A stretch of 49,629 nucleotides of DNA, taken from the NCBI GenBank assembly GCA_001510275.1, contig LFEY01000027.1, positions 1-49,629 on the forward strand. The letters run 5' to 3'. The stretch comes from Thaumarchaeota archaeon casp-thauma3. GTDB lineage: Archaea > Thermoproteota > Nitrososphaeria > Nitrososphaerales > Nitrosopumilaceae. The notes under the pieces were generated by a model. It worked only from the letters and a program-made list of their open reading frames with translations. It did not search any database and was not told the origin of the DNA. Every line of letters begins with the position of its first letter. Positions within the stretch are counted from its first letter, which is position 1. Of this stretch, positions 34,556-43,785 are shown in pieces. A program made the translations under genes and the position numbers.

Positions 34556-35362
34556 TTATTTTTTTGATATAGTTTGTTTTTTGAGACTTTTTGTAAATGA
34601 TGATACTTTTTCTTCTAATTTGTTTTGAGGAGTCTTTTCAATTAATTTCAGATATGCGCTACCAACAATTACAGCATCAGCCCCTGCATTGATGTATTTT
34701 TTTACATCTTCAGGTGTTGAGATTCCAAATCCCACTCCTACTGGAATCTTTCCCTTGGTTTGTTTTTTGACATTTTTTATTGCTTTAATTGTGTAATTTT
34801 TAATTCCTGTTTTTACTCCTGTAGTGCCATAAACTGCAACAAGATACAAGAATCCAGTTGATACTTTGGCAATCTTTTGTATTCTTGTTTTACTAGTGTT
34901 TGGAGATATCAGAAATATTGTGTCTGCATTACTTTTTGTTGCTTTAAGATACTCTTTTGATTCCTCAATTGACATATCAGGAAGGATAAATCCATCAATT
35001 CCTGCTTTTTTAGCCTCTGCGATAAATTTTGGATATCCTTTGTGATAAAGAATGTTAGTATAAGTCATTAGCACTAGTGGAATCTCTGTCTCTTTTCTAA
35101 TTTTTTTTACAATATTGAAAAATTTTGAAATTTTGGTACCTTTGTTTAGTGATATGGTACTTGCATTTTGAATTACTGGACCATCAGCTATAGGATCAGA
35201 AAACGGAAATCCTAATTCTATAATATCAGCTCCTCCCTTTACTAGACCTCTTACAATACTTACTGTATCTTTTTCATTTGGATATCCTACCATGATGTAT
35301 GATATCAGAGCCTTTTGATTTTTGGCCTTTAGTTCGGCAAACTTTTTCTTAATTCTTGACAT
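34556..35362 (-). CDS. trpA: Tryptophan synthase alpha chain
   Basis: A 268-residue TIM barrel that releases indole from indole-3-glycerol phosphate. Catalytic Glu is in [18 protein letters not shown] (about residue 48), catalytic Asp in that same FSD segment, and the phosphate site in [11 protein letters not shown] and VIVGSAYLK. It overlaps trpB by 14 bp, so the two subunits of the complex are made together. It is the last recognised gene of the operon. Confidence 0.95.
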   Translation of the reverse strand: MSRIKKKFAELKAKNQKALISYIMVGYPNEKDTVSIVRGLVKGGADIIELGFPFSDPIADGPVIQNASTISLNKGTKISKFFNIVKKIRKETEIPLVLMTYTNILYHKGYPKFIAEAKKAGIDGFILPDMSIEESKEYLKATKSNADTIFLISPNTSKTRIQKIAKVSTGFLYLVAVYGTTGVKTGIKNYTIKAIKNVKKQTKGKIPVGVGFGISTPEDVKKYINAGADAVIVGSAYLKLIEKTPQNKLEEKVSSFTKSLKKQTISKK

Positions 35363-36536
35363 TTTTATTTAAATAATTTTGTACTTCTTCGACGTCTTTA
35401 TCTCCTCTTCCAGAAAGTGTTACAACTATGGATTCTGATCTCTTTGATTTTTTTGCAACTTTGATTGCCTCTACTATTGCATGAGCTGATTCAAGTGCTG
35501 GAATAATTCCTTCTTCTCTTGTTAATAATAGAAATGCGTCAATTACTTCTGCATCAGTAGCTGAGTGATATTTTATTCTCTTTGTATCTTTATAGTAAGC
35601 ATGCTCTGGACCTACTCCTGGATAATCTAATCCTGCTGAAATACTATGTGTTTCTGTAATTTGTCCTTCTTTGTCTTGAAGTAAATATGTCATCATACCA
35701 TGTAGTACTCCTTTGCTTCCAGCTGATAATGTTGCTGAATGCAATTTTGATTTTAATCCTTTACCTGCAGCTTCGACTCCAATAATTTCTGCATTAGAAT
35801 CAACTAGTGGATAAAATGTTCCAATTGCATTTGATCCTCCACCAACACATGCAATTACAGTATCTGGTGTTTTGTTTATTTTTTTCATTTGCATTTTTAT
35901 TTCATCACCAATTACTCGCTGAAAATCTCTAACCATTACAGGGTATGGATGCGGTCCAACTGCTGATCCCAGAAGGTAATATGTTGATTCTACATTAGTA
36001 ATCCAGTCACGAATTGCTTCATTAATTGCATCTTTTAGTGTCTTAGAACCAGAATATACTGGATGAACTTTGCAACCAAGCAAATCCATTCTAAATACGT
36101 TTAGCTTTTGACGAATTGTATCTTTGTATCCCATGTATACTTCAGCTTTTAATCCCAAAGCAGCACACGCCATTGCAGTAGCAACACCGTGTTGTCCTGC
36201 ACCAGTTTCTGCAATGATCCTTTTCTTTTTCATCTTCTTTGCTAAAAGTGCTTGACCTAGTGTATTGTTGATTTTGTGTGCTCCCCCATGGAGTAAGTCT
36301 TCTCGTTTAAGATAGATTTTACCTCCTCCAAGTTTTTCTGATAAATTTTTTGCATAATACAATGGTGTGGGTCGTCCTGCATACACTTTGAGGTAATAAT
36401 CTAATTCCTTTTTGAAATTTTTATCATTTTTGAATTTTAGATAATTCTCTTCTAACTCTTCAATTGCTGGAACCAGAGTTTCAGGAATATACTTGCCACC
36501 AAATTCTCCAAATCTACCATTACTAGGATACTTCAA
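35349..36536 (-). CDS. trpB: Tryptophan synthase beta chain
   Basis: A 395-residue PLP enzyme joining indole and serine. PLP Lys is in [16 protein letters not shown] (about residue 87), the Gly-rich phosphate loop in [12 protein letters not shown], and the ammonium or indole channel region in [13 protein letters not shown]. The TrpB1-type N terminus ([15 protein letters not shown]) partners with TrpA, which is encoded next. It overlaps trpC by 4 bp. Confidence 0.96.
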   Translation of the reverse strand: MKYPSNGRFGEFGGKYIPETLVPAIEELEENYLKFKNDKNFKKELDYYLKVYAGRPTPLYYAKNLSEKLGGGKIYLKREDLLHGGAHKINNTLGQALLAKKMKKKRIIAETGAGQHGVATAMACAALGLKAEVYMGYKDTIRQKLNVFRMDLLGCKVHPVYSGSKTLKDAINEAIRDWITNVESTYYLLGSAVGPHPYPVMVRDFQRVIGDEIKMQMKKINKTPDTVIACVGGGSNAIGTFYPLVDSNAEIIGVEAAGKGLKSKLHSATLSAGSKGVLHGMMTYLLQDKEGQITETHSISAGLDYPGVGPEHAYYKDTKRIKYHSATDAEVIDAFLLLTREEGIIPALESAHAIVEAIKVAKKSKRSESIVVTLSGRGDKDVEEVQNYLNKNVKN

Positions 36537-37309
36537 TATGTGTTCACCAATTTCCTTACTTGTTCTTCGATATTATCGCTTTTCATAATGCTTGAGCCTA
36601 TCAGAAATGCATCAGCTCCGCACTTTTTTAGATATGCAATATCATCAGGAGTCTCAATTCCACTTTCTGATAATATTGGTCTAGTCTTTTCATATCCTTT
36701 TAGAACTGATTCAGTAGTTGTTAAATCAATTTCTAATGTATCAAGATTTCTATTATTAATTCCAATAAGATCAGCTTTACTCTTTAATGCATTCTCAAAT
36801 TCTTGTTTTGTATGAACTTCTAGCAGTATCTTTAATTCTTTTTTGTGAGCATAATTAATGAATTCATCAATCTCTTTGAGATATCCTTGATCAAATAGTG
36901 ACTGAATTAGTAATATGTAATCAGCCCCAATTTTTTGAGCAGTATCTATCTGAATATTATCAATCATGATATCTTTCATTAGTAATGGAATATCTACTGC
37001 TTCTCTTACCTTGATAAAATATTCAGGTGATCCATGAAATAGGTTGGGCTGAGTCAGTATTGATAGTGCTTTTGAGCCTCCTGAAATCATCTGTTTTGCA
37101 ATACTAGCAGGGTCTGTTAGAGTTCTAATTTTTCCTAAAGAAGGAGATGCGAATTTTATCTCAGTTAGTAATGTTGGATGAGGATTTGTATTAATAATTT
37201 GAATAAAGTCTTTGCTTGATTTTTGCAGCTTTACATCTACATCATACACTCCATCATCAATTGCCATTTGAGAATTATTTACCAATCTCTTTAGAATATT
37301 TTCAGTCAT
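36533..37309 (-). CDS. trpC: Indole-3-glycerol-phosphate synthase
   Basis: A 258-residue TIM barrel. [14 protein letters not shown] carries the catalytic Lys (about residue 49), LLMKDIMID a second active-site Lys and [14 protein letters not shown] the binding loop. Strand ends [11 protein letters not shown] and [11 protein letters not shown] bind phosphate. There is no fused TrpF domain. It overlaps both neighbours by 4 bp, leaving no room for a separate trpF in the operon. Confidence 0.95.
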   Translation of the reverse strand: MTENILKRLVNNSQMAIDDGVYDVDVKLQKSSKDFIQIINTNPHPTLLTEIKFASPSLGKIRTLTDPASIAKQMISGGSKALSILTQPNLFHGSPEYFIKVREAVDIPLLMKDIMIDNIQIDTAQKIGADYILLIQSLFDQGYLKEIDEFINYAHKKELKILLEVHTKQEFENALKSKADLIGINNRNLDTLEIDLTTTESVLKGYEKTRPILSESGIETPDDIAYLKKCGADAFLIGSSIMKSDNIEEQVRKLVNTY

Positions 37310-38349
37310 TCCACTAACTCCTCTAATTTTGAAATATCTCCTACATCAGTAACAAAGTCTTCTAAAAGCCTGAATGCTTTTCCATTATTTATTGTGTTTA
37401 GTGCTAGTTCCACTCCTTCTTCAAAATTATTTACAATGTTTCCAACAATTAATCCTCCTGCTGCATTAAGGACTGTAGTCTCAATCATTGCCTGATTTGC
37501 AGTATTATTTAACACACCAACAAATGACTCTATCGCATCTTGTTTTGTTTTAATTTGAATATCTTCTAGTTTTGATTTGTGTAATCCTACAACTTCAGGA
37601 TCAATTGCATTCATCAACACTTTATCATTTCTTAAAATGCATACTCGATTAACTGCACTAGTAGAGAATTCATCCATTCCATCATCAGAACGCACAGTCA
37701 TTATATTTTCTCCACCTTTTCTTTTTAGAATTGCAGGTAATCTATCTAAATACTCATTTGAAAATACGCCAATTAGTTGATTTTTTACTCTAGCTGGATT
37801 GGATAGTGGCCCTAAGAGATTAAAAGCAGTTCTTGTTCCTAGTTGTTTTCTTGCAGGAGAGACATATTTCATTGCTGGATGAAACTTTTGTGCAAACATA
37901 AAACAGATGTTATGTTGTTCTAAAATATCTGCAATTGCAGCTGGTTCTTGTTCTAAATCATATCCAAAGTATTCAAAAATATCTGCACTTCCAGAGACTC
38001 CAGAACTAGAACGATTACCATGCTTTGCTACAATTCCGCCAGCAGCAGCTACTACAAAAGATGCTGTAGTTGAGACATTAAATGTCTGGAGTTTATCGCC
38101 CCCAGTTCCGCACATATCAATAATGGTTCCTTGGTTTTTAGGCTCAATTTTCAGAGATAATTCTTGCATTTTATCAAGCATCCCTAATAGTTCATCATCA
38201 GTTTCTCCTTTCTCAGCTAGAGCAGATAGAAAATCTGCATTTTCTTGGATGTTTGTATTTCCTGAAAGAATCTCTGTCATGACATTGTTCATCTCTTCAT
38301 ATGTCAAGTCAGTTTTTTCCTGTAGTTTTTTAATAAAATCTGAAATCAT
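37306..38349 (-). CDS. trpD: Anthranilate phosphoribosyltransferase
   Basis: A 347-residue enzyme. The signature IDMCGTGGDKLQTFNVST (about 81-98) binds PRPP, followed by VAKHGNRSSSGVSGSADIFE with the conserved anthranilate-site residues. The metal-binding DDGMDEFS is seen near residue 225. It moves phosphoribose from PRPP to anthranilate. Four-base overlaps with trpC and trpG suggest coupled translation. Confidence 0.96.
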   Translation of the reverse strand: MISDFIKKLQEKTDLTYEEMNNVMTEILSGNTNIQENADFLSALAEKGETDDELLGMLDKMQELSLKIEPKNQGTIIDMCGTGGDKLQTFNVSTTASFVVAAAGGIVAKHGNRSSSGVSGSADIFEYFGYDLEQEPAAIADILEQHNICFMFAQKFHPAMKYVSPARKQLGTRTAFNLLGPLSNPARVKNQLIGVFSNEYLDRLPAILKRKGGENIMTVRSDDGMDEFSTSAVNRVCILRNDKVLMNAIDPEVVGLHKSKLEDIQIKTKQDAIESFVGVLNNTANQAMIETTVLNAAGGLIVGNIVNNFEEGVELALNTINNGKAFRLLEDFVTDVGDISKLEELVE

Positions 38350-38936
38350 TTTGCTTCCACCTGTTTTATGAAATTTGCAAGAATCTTTTTTCCATCTTCA
38401 GTCATTATTGATTCAGGATGAAATTGCACTCCTTCAATTAGATATTTCTTGTGTCTTATTGCCATTACTTCTCCATCGTCTGCAGCTATTGCAGTAACTT
38501 CTAGTACATCTGGAATTATTGTTTTATCTCCAACTAGACTATGATATCGAGTTGCCCTAAATGGATTCTTTACATCTTTGAATAATTCTGAATTAGTATG
38601 ATTAACAGGACTAGTCTTTCCATGTCTTACACACCCAGCATTTGTAACTTTGCCACCAAATGCTGCAATAATTCCTTGATGTCCAAGACATACTCCAAGA
38701 ATTGGTGTAGTTGGTCCCATGTTAGTAATTACATCTGAACATACTCCAAAGTATTTCTTTTCTTCTGGAGTGCCAGGACCTGGAGAAATAATTATTGCGT
38801 CATAGTTTTTTTCTTTAATTTCATTTAATGTGATCTTGTCATTTCTAATAACGTCACATTCTACACCTAACTCTCCAAGGTATTGTGCTATATTGTACAC
38901 AAATGAATCATAATTATCTATGATTAGAAATTTCAT
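38346..38936 (-). CDS. trpG: Anthranilate synthase glutamine amidotransferase subunit
   Basis: A 196-residue class I glutaminase. The nucleophile Cys is in LGVCLGHQGIIAAFGG (about residue 83), the oxyanion loop in SPGPGTPEEKK, and His/Glu in VQFHPESIMT. It supplies ammonia to TrpE. RYHSLVGDK is the usual TrpG-type segment. It overlaps trpE and trpD by 4 bp each. Confidence 0.95.
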   Translation of the reverse strand: MKFLIIDNYDSFVYNIAQYLGELGVECDVIRNDKITLNEIKEKNYDAIIISPGPGTPEEKKYFGVCSDVITNMGPTTPILGVCLGHQGIIAAFGGKVTNAGCVRHGKTSPVNHTNSELFKDVKNPFRATRYHSLVGDKTIIPDVLEVTAIAADDGEVMAIRHKKYLIEGVQFHPESIMTEDGKKILANFIKQVEAK

Positions 38937-40282
38937 GATGTTGCATCCTTTAATGCTTGAAGCATTGCCCCTGCTTTGTGCTCTGTTTCTTTAAATTCAT
39001 TTTCTGCAATGGAATCTGAAACTATACCAGCTCCTGATTGTACAAATCCCTTGTCTCCATCAATGAATATACTTCTAATTGCTATGGCAAAATCACAGCA
39101 TCCATTGTATGAGAAATAGCCTACAGCACCTGCATATGGGCCTCTAGATTCTGTCTCTAAATCATCAATAATTTCCATGGCTCTAACCTTTGGAGCACCA
39201 GAGACAGTTCCAGCTGGAAATACTGCTTTAAAGGCATCAAACATGTCTTTTTCAGGCGCCAAATTACCTACTACATGAGTAACTATATGCTGAACATGAC
39301 TGAATCGCTTTATCTGCATTAGAGACTCTGGATGAACTGTTCCGTATTTGCAAACTCTGCCAATATCGTTTCGCCCCAAATCAACTAGCATTGTATGCTC
39401 TGCTAATTCTTTTTCATCATGGAGTAACTCTTCAGCTAGTCTGTTATTTTCTTCTTCATTATCTGTAATTTTTCTAGTTCCAGCAATTGGAAAAGTCTCA
39501 ACTTTATCATTAGTGATTCTAACTAGCATTTCTGGTGATGCTCCAATGATTGTTTTGGAGCCTTGTTTTAAATGATACATGTATGGTGATGGATTTAAGT
39601 TTCGCAGTGTTTTGTATAAAGTTAGATTATCTCCATTAACATCAAATGCAAATTTCCTAGATAGTACCACTTGGAATATATCTCCATCATGGATTAATTT
39701 TTTTGCCTTGTTTACAATTTCAGAATATTTTGTTTCATCCATGTTTGGAGTAACTTCACTAGAGTAGAAATCTCCAAATATATCTTCATTCATTATTAAT
39801 TTATCAAATTTATTCTCATCATGATAAAAGTAAAATAATTTCTTGTGTATATTATCATAAATAATTCCATCATCATAAATTCCAAACTCCATTAGCGGTT
39901 GTGGAGAATTGTGAGTATCTGCAATATTTTCCACTAATCTGATTGCATCATAATTAACAACTCCTACTGCTCCACCAAGATATCGATAACTTTGATCATT
40001 TGAATTTCCTAGTAATTTTTTTAACTCTTTTAATGGGTCTGTGGTTTGAATGGTTTTTGTTTCTTGGCTAGTAATAATTTCTACTTTATCTGAATATCCT
40101 TTGAGGATTATTTTAGGATCAAAACCCATTACTGATGTTTCAGCTAGTACTTCAGGACCAGTTAGTGATTCAAATAAAAATGAATGTGAATAGTTTCTTG
40201 AAATTTTATTGTAAATTTGAAATTGATTTTCAGATAAATCTAGGGGTATTACTTTCGCTTGAGAGTTTCCAAATGTATCCAC
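38933..40282 (-). CDS. trpE: Anthranilate synthase component I
   Basis: A 449-residue chorismate-binding enzyme starting at GTG 40282. Chorismate-site segments are QVVLSRKFAF, FPIAGTRKITDNEEENN, LVDLGRNDIGRVCKYG, FPAGTVSGAPKVRAMEII and GAVGYFSYNG. The N-terminal SFLFESLTG fits the LLES-type tryptophan feedback site with its Ser kept, so end-product inhibition is likely. It is the first gene of trpEGDCBA. The upstream T/A-rich box at 40306-40317 fits a leaderless start. Confidence 0.95.
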   Translation of the reverse strand: MDTFGNSQAKVIPLDLSENQFQIYNKISRNYSHSFLFESLTGPEVLAETSVMGFDPKIILKGYSDKVEIITSQETKTIQTTDPLKELKKLLGNSNDQSYRYLGGAVGVVNYDAIRLVENIADTHNSPQPLMEFGIYDDGIIYDNIHKKLFYFYHDENKFDKLIMNEDIFGDFYSSEVTPNMDETKYSEIVNKAKKLIHDGDIFQVVLSRKFAFDVNGDNLTLYKTLRNLNPSPYMYHLKQGSKTIIGASPEMLVRITNDKVETFPIAGTRKITDNEEENNRLAEELLHDEKELAEHTMLVDLGRNDIGRVCKYGTVHPESLMQIKRFSHVQHIVTHVVGNLAPEKDMFDAFKAVFPAGTVSGAPKVRAMEIIDDLETESRGPYAGAVGYFSYNGCCDFAIAIRSIFIDGDKGFVQSGAGIVSDSIAENEFKETEHKAGAMLQALKDATS

Positions 40283-40305
40283 CCATAGACAAAATTTTGG
40301 CAGGT

Positions 40306-40317
40306 TATTATTTAAAT
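40306..40317 (-). promoter_or_regulatory. TATA-like box of the trp operon
   Basis: On the minus strand TTTAAATAATAA is centred about 29 bp before GTG 40282. No attenuator is expected in an archaeal leaderless message, and none is visible. Confidence 0.45.
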
Positions 40318-40400
40318 TGATGAGAATGCTTTGATCGTACTATTTTTGTCTAAAAGATCTTATTTGCCAGGCATGAATAATTACGGTATAGTACGGTACC

Positions 40401-40407
40401 TTTATAG
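40401..40407 (+). promoter_or_regulatory. TATA box for the 40433 gene
   Basis: TTTATAG is centred 29 bp before ATG 40433. This picks ATG 40433 over longer in-frame starts that would place the promoter inside the coding region. Confidence 0.45.
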
Positions 40408-40432
40408 TCTAGATGATCGTATACTGTGTATC

Positions 40433-40630
40433 ATGCAGGGAACAAATCAAACAATCATGCAGGATTTTCAGATTTTAAGAAAATCTGGCAATGTACAATC
40501 CTCAGTTAGTAAAGTAGAATGCTATGTCTGTGGTAAGGGAATACAGGATGGCCATAGTATTACTGCAAAGACTTTACCTCATGGAATAGTATTATTTTGT
40601 GACGTTCATTATTCATTACAAAACCCCTAA
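40433..40630 (+). CDS. Small zinc-binding hypothetical protein
   Basis: A 65-residue protein with ECYVCGKGIQDGHS and LFCDVHYSLQ, a C-x2-C ... C-x2-H motif like a small LIM or treble-clef finger. The N-terminal half is a polar helix. It sits divergent from the trp operon and 24 bp before a DUF6659-like gene on the same strand. No named family recognised. Confidence 0.55.
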   Translation: MQGTNQTIMQDFQILRKSGNVQSSVSKVECYVCGKGIQDGHSITAKTLPHGIVLFCDVHYSLQNP

Positions 40631-40654
40631 TAGTTATGATGACTAGAACAATTA

Positions 40655-41017
40655 TTGGATTACGAAAGGTTCTGCTCACAAATTTTAGAAACAGATCCTA
40701 AAATCAGATTTGCTTCCGTTTATGATGAATGGGCTGTTCGTCTTGCAGGAGGAATGAGAGAAGGATTAGAAAGCCTGCTTTCAGAGCATATGGAAAATGA
40801 ATTGGTTAATCTCTCCGTTCTTGATTGGAAGTCACGTAAAGATACGGCAAAAATGCTTGGTAAAACAAAATATAGCATGGCTGAATATGATACGATTAAG
40901 CGCTTTTCCTTTTATCTGGGTAATGATAATTTACTTCTTATAAGTACTGAAAAAGAAGCTGACACTGATGTAGTGGTAGATGAAATTATCGAACTCTATA
41001 ACAAAAACCAAAACTAA
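40655..41017 (+). CDS. DUF6659-like protein (copy 2)
   Basis: A 120-residue protein starting at TTG. ETDPKIRFASVYDEWAVRLA, then GGMREGLESLLSEHMENEL and FSFYLGNDNLLLISTEKE align with the copies at 18631 and 44765 (DPKIRFA...GG, later LGxxxLLxIS). The compact alpha/beta pattern suggests a roadblock/profilin-like fold. It forms a likely transcript with the zinc mini-protein just upstream. Function unknown. Confidence 0.7.
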   Translation: MDYERFCSQILETDPKIRFASVYDEWAVRLAGGMREGLESLLSEHMENELVNLSVLDWKSRKDTAKMLGKTKYSMAEYDTIKRFSFYLGNDNLLLISTEKEADTDVVVDEIIELYNKNQN

Positions 41018-41130
41018 ATGATTCGAGTTAAATGATGATTATCTAAATACAGAAAAGAATTAATTTTTTGGCAAATTTTGCCATTTTAGAAAATTTTATT
41101 AATTATATTTGCGTATTAATTCTTAGAAAA

Positions 41131-41212
41131 ATCGAGAATCTTGGTGATGCCAAATAGAGAGATGCCATTCTGTCCCTGATGATTTCGATTCTCTTCAGGG
41201 ACACCTTTTTTA
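41131..41212 (+). ncRNA. Candidate small RNA with promoter and terminator-like hairpin
   Basis: A TATA-like TTATAT (41103-41108) lies about 26 bp before 41131. The next 80 bases contain a perfect 9-bp hairpin, TGTCCCTGA (41171-41179) with TCAGGGACA (41195-41203), followed by CCTTTTTTT. GAGAATC (41134-41140) matches GATTCTC (41187-41193) in the hairpin loop, so a pseudoknot or alternative fold is possible. No open frame of note covers it. It occupies the middle of the 379-bp gap 41018-41396. Confidence 0.5.
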
Positions 41213-41226
41213 GATTCTACTTCTAG

Positions 41227-41255
41227 TGCCATACATTCTATAGAACATACTGGCA
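41227..41255. repeat. Dyad element after the candidate RNA
   Basis: TTCTATAGAA (41236-41245) is a perfect 10-bp palindrome flanked by TGCCA (41227-41231) and TGGCA (41251-41255). It could be a protein-binding site. The rest of 41213-41396 shows TATA-like stretches (41266-41274, 41304-41311) but no convincing gene. Confidence 0.35.
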
Positions 41256-41396
41256 TAAGAAAACTAATATTATATCGGAATAGTTCCAAATTACTAATTG
41301 TTCTTTTATACTAGATTGAGATTTTTACAAAAAACTGCCTAGTTCTGCATAGTTACCATGGATCCAAAACCATGGGTGCTAAACTCTTTTTTCATT

Positions 41397-42230
41397 TCAC
41401 TTCAGATTCTCATTAAAAAATCTCAAAGTTTTACTCCATGCATCTGCAGTTTCTATAGGTGCATATCTCTCACCAGTAGGATTTGCAAAGGCATGGTCTA
41501 CTCCAGGATATACTATAATCTCATTATTAATTTTCAGCTGATTCAACACTTTTTCAAATTCACTTACTTGTGATACTGGAATTCCTTTGTCAAGTTCTGC
41601 AAAAATTCCAAGTACTGGCCAGTCAATCTTTGATAGTTCATCTGAATCAGTTACTAATTTTCCATAATAAATCACAGATGCATCAAGATCACTATTTAGA
41701 GCCAAATTCAATGATTGTCCTCCTCCAAAGCACCATCCAATGGAACCTACTTTTTCAACTGAATGATTATGCAAATATTCCACTGCACTATTCATGTTAA
41801 TAATTCCACTAGCTTGATCAAATTCTGAGATCATCTGGGATGCCTTTTGAGCATCAGTTGCAACATCCCCAAACAAGTCAACTGCTAATACCACATATCC
41901 ATGAGATGCAAGTTTTTGCGCAGTATCTTTGATGTTATCATTTAGTCCCCACCATTCATGAATCATGACAATCCCTGGAAAATTCTCAGAAGAATTAGGT
42001 TTTGCTAAAAATCCTTGATGATTGCTATAACTTACTGATTCAATTTCAACATCATATTTGCCAAATTCTGTAAACTCTGAATTTGAAAATTCATAGGAAT
42101 CAGAATCTGGCAATTCATGGATTGGGGGTTGATCTTCAAACTCTGGTACATGCCCTCCACCACCAATTAACACCATGATAATTAGTACTGGAATGCCAAC
42201 TCCTATTCCAATGATTAGATCTTTTTTCAC
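41397..42230 (-). CDS. Dienelactone-hydrolase-family alpha/beta hydrolase, membrane-anchored or secreted
   Basis: A 277-residue protein with an N-terminal hydrophobic helix (about residues 6-26) and then a dienelactone hydrolase domain. GIVMIHEWWGLND has the conserved Glu, GSIGWCFGGGQSLNL the nucleophile Cys and YPGVDHAFANP the catalytic His. Asp is expected in FAELDKGIP. The linker after the helix is rich in acidic and Ser residues, which suggests an outside location. Substrate unknown. Confidence 0.85.
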   Translation of the reverse strand: MKKDLIIGIGVGIPVLIIMVLIGGGGHVPEFEDQPPIHELPDSDSYEFSNSEFTEFGKYDVEIESVSYSNHQGFLAKPNSSENFPGIVMIHEWWGLNDNIKDTAQKLASHGYVVLAVDLFGDVATDAQKASQMISEFDQASGIINMNSAVEYLHNHSVEKVGSIGWCFGGGQSLNLALNSDLDASVIYYGKLVTDSDELSKIDWPVLGIFAELDKGIPVSQVSEFEKVLNQLKINNEIIVYPGVDHAFANPTGERYAPIETADAWSKTLRFFNENLK

Positions 42231-42310
42231 ATTAATCCTAATTCTATCTTAACAAAAAGTCTTTTTTTACAATCATCCAATTAAAATAACCCAAATAATA
42301 TAGAACATTC

Positions 42311-42391
42311 ATGGGATTTCTCAAAAACCTAAGTAAATACTGTATTCTCAAAAAAGTCCGAGATAGAGCAGATGATACTGAAGAAAAATAA
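42311..42391 (+). CDS. Possible 26-residue basic micro-protein
   Basis: ATG 42311 opens MGFLKNLSKYCILKKVRDRA with a short acidic end, stopping at 42391. A TTAAAATA (42281-42288) is centred about 27 bp upstream, which fits a leaderless transcript. It converges on the 42401 gene. A short amphipathic peptide is plausible but chance is not excluded. Confidence 0.3.
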   Translation: MGFLKNLSKYCILKKVRDRADDTEEK

Positions 42392-42400
42392 AATCTGTAA

Positions 42401-42598
42401 TTATCTCTTAGAGCATCCACATTCTACATAAACTACTTTGAACTCTCCATCTGATTTGATATTATGTGATAATGGTCTACGACATTGCTGACATTCTACA
42501 AACCCATGGTATTCTTCAACTTTGATCATTTTATGATCCCATGATTTTTTTGCTTCATTCCAAAATACAGAATTAATTTCAGTTGGATTATCACTCAT
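42401..42598 (-). CDS. Small zinc-ribbon-like protein
   Basis: A 65-residue protein with ECQQCRRPLSHNI and VYVECGCSKR, giving C-x2-C ... C-x-C. The N-terminal half has FWNEAKKSWDHKMIKVEEYH. It resembles other single-finger mini-proteins of this region but no named family was recognised. Confidence 0.55.
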   Translation of the reverse strand: MSDNPTEINSVFWNEAKKSWDHKMIKVEEYHGFVECQQCRRPLSHNIKSDGEFKVVYVECGCSKR

Positions 42599-42723
42599 AG
42601 ATTATCTAGCATTAATCAAAGAATTAAGTTCATACTAATTTTGATCGCAATTAATCTAGGCATAAAATAATAAACATTTCTTTACCAAAATGTAATTATT
42701 TTTTATTCTGGTTTTTTAACATA

Positions 42724-42853
42724 AACACCGTTCTTAATCATTTCATTGAGTCAGAGACATCTCGCGGTGTTAGCTGGAAGAGCCCAAATGCTCACATAAA
42801 CTAGTTTAACACATTAACAAAGTCTCCAAAGCAAAGGAGACTGACTTTTTTTC
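42724..42853 (+). ncRNA. Candidate structured RNA with mutually exclusive helices and a terminator-like end
   Basis: AACACCG (42724-42730) pairs with CGGTGTT (42765-42771). The same right arm, as GTGTTA (42767-42772), can instead pair with TAACAC (42807-42812). A final perfect hairpin, AGTCTCC (42821-42827) with GGAGACT (42836-42842), is followed by a T run. GAGAC near 42754 could also pair with the GTCTC of that hairpin. The element occupies the 317-bp gap before the SPFH gene but ends before that gene's TATA box (42881-42888). A stand-alone RNA is therefore more likely than a leader. Confidence 0.45.
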
Positions 42854-42880
42854 CGTGGAATAAAATCCAAATACCGATGG

Positions 42881-42888
42881 TATAATTA
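42881..42888 (+). promoter_or_regulatory. TATA box of the SPFH gene
   Basis: TATAATTA is centred about 31 bp before ATG 42916, giving a very short or absent leader. Confidence 0.45.
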
Positions 42889-42915
42889 TGGCAATTAACC
42901 TCATTATTTTGTAAC

Positions 42916-43779
42916 ATGTCAAGATACGAAAGCCCAAAAATTAATGTGAATATGGGAGCTGCAAAAGCAGTTTTAATTGGGATTATACTATTAATTGTAA
43001 TTGGAGTAGTAACTGCATCTGCAGTACAAATTGTAGATGCAGGACATCGAGGTGTTTTGTTACATTGGAGTGCAGTTGATACATCAGTTCCACCACTAGA
43101 TGAAGGACTACACTTTGTAGTGCCATTTCAAGATAGTGTGGTGAATATGGAAGTCAGAACACTAAAATATGTAAAATCTACATCTTCAGCTTCTAAAGAT
43201 CTTCAGACTGTATCTACTGCAGTAACAGTCAACTATCAACCATCTCCAGAGTCAGTTCATCGCTTGTATAAACAAGTTGGTCTTGATTATGAGAATAGAA
43301 TTATTCAACCAGCAATAGAAGAAGTTGTTAAACAAGTAACTGCAAAGTATAATGCAGAAGAATTAATCACAAAAAGACCCCTTGTAAAGTCTGACATTGA
43401 ATCAGAAATTACCATTCGTCTGAATGCATTTAATATACTTACTGAAGTCGTCTCAATTACAGACTTTCAATTCTCAGATTTATTTGCACGAGCCATTGAA
43501 GATAAAGTAGAAGCAGAACAAAAAGCGCTTCAAGCAGAAAATGATCTTAGAAGAATTGAAGTAGAGGCAAGACAACATGCAGCAGAGGCAGAAGGTATTG
43601 CAGCAGCAAACATTGCAGAAGCCAATGGAGAAGCTGCAGCAATTAGAATTATTAATGAAGCACTAGCAAACAATCCTCACTATTTGGAATGGCTAGAAAT
43701 ACAAAGATGGGATGGAAAATTACCACTAGTAGTTGGTGAAGGCGGAACACCATTTATTTCAATACCTACAGAAAAATAA
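42916..43779 (+). CDS. SPFH/prohibitin-like membrane protein
   Basis: A 287-residue protein with an N-terminal membrane helix (about 18-36, VLIGIILLIVIGVVTASA). A PHB/SPFH domain follows (VDAGHRGVLLHW, LDEGLHFVVPFQDSV, VNMEVRTLKY), then a long Ala/Glu-rich coiled coil (about 195-245, EAEQKALQAENDLRRIEVEA) and a C-terminal cap. Prohibitin-like proteins form large rings that organise membranes and control FtsH-type proteases. No protease or NfeD partner is adjacent here. Confidence 0.9.
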   Translation: MSRYESPKINVNMGAAKAVLIGIILLIVIGVVTASAVQIVDAGHRGVLLHWSAVDTSVPPLDEGLHFVVPFQDSVVNMEVRTLKYVKSTSSASKDLQTVSTAVTVNYQPSPESVHRLYKQVGLDYENRIIQPAIEEVVKQVTAKYNAEELITKRPLVKSDIESEITIRLNAFNILTEVVSITDFQFSDLFARAIEDKVEAEQKALQAENDLRRIEVEARQHAAEAEGIAAANIAEANGEAAAIRIINEALANNPHYLEWLEIQRWDGKLPLVVGEGGTPFISIPTEK

Positions 43780-43785
43780 TTAATT

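Noticed and set aside
40233-40286. A trp leader peptide (ATG 40286, MGGYIWKLSSESNTPRFI)
   Set aside because: It overlaps the trpE start in another frame, the promoter fits a leaderless trpE message, and attenuation by leader peptides is not expected here.
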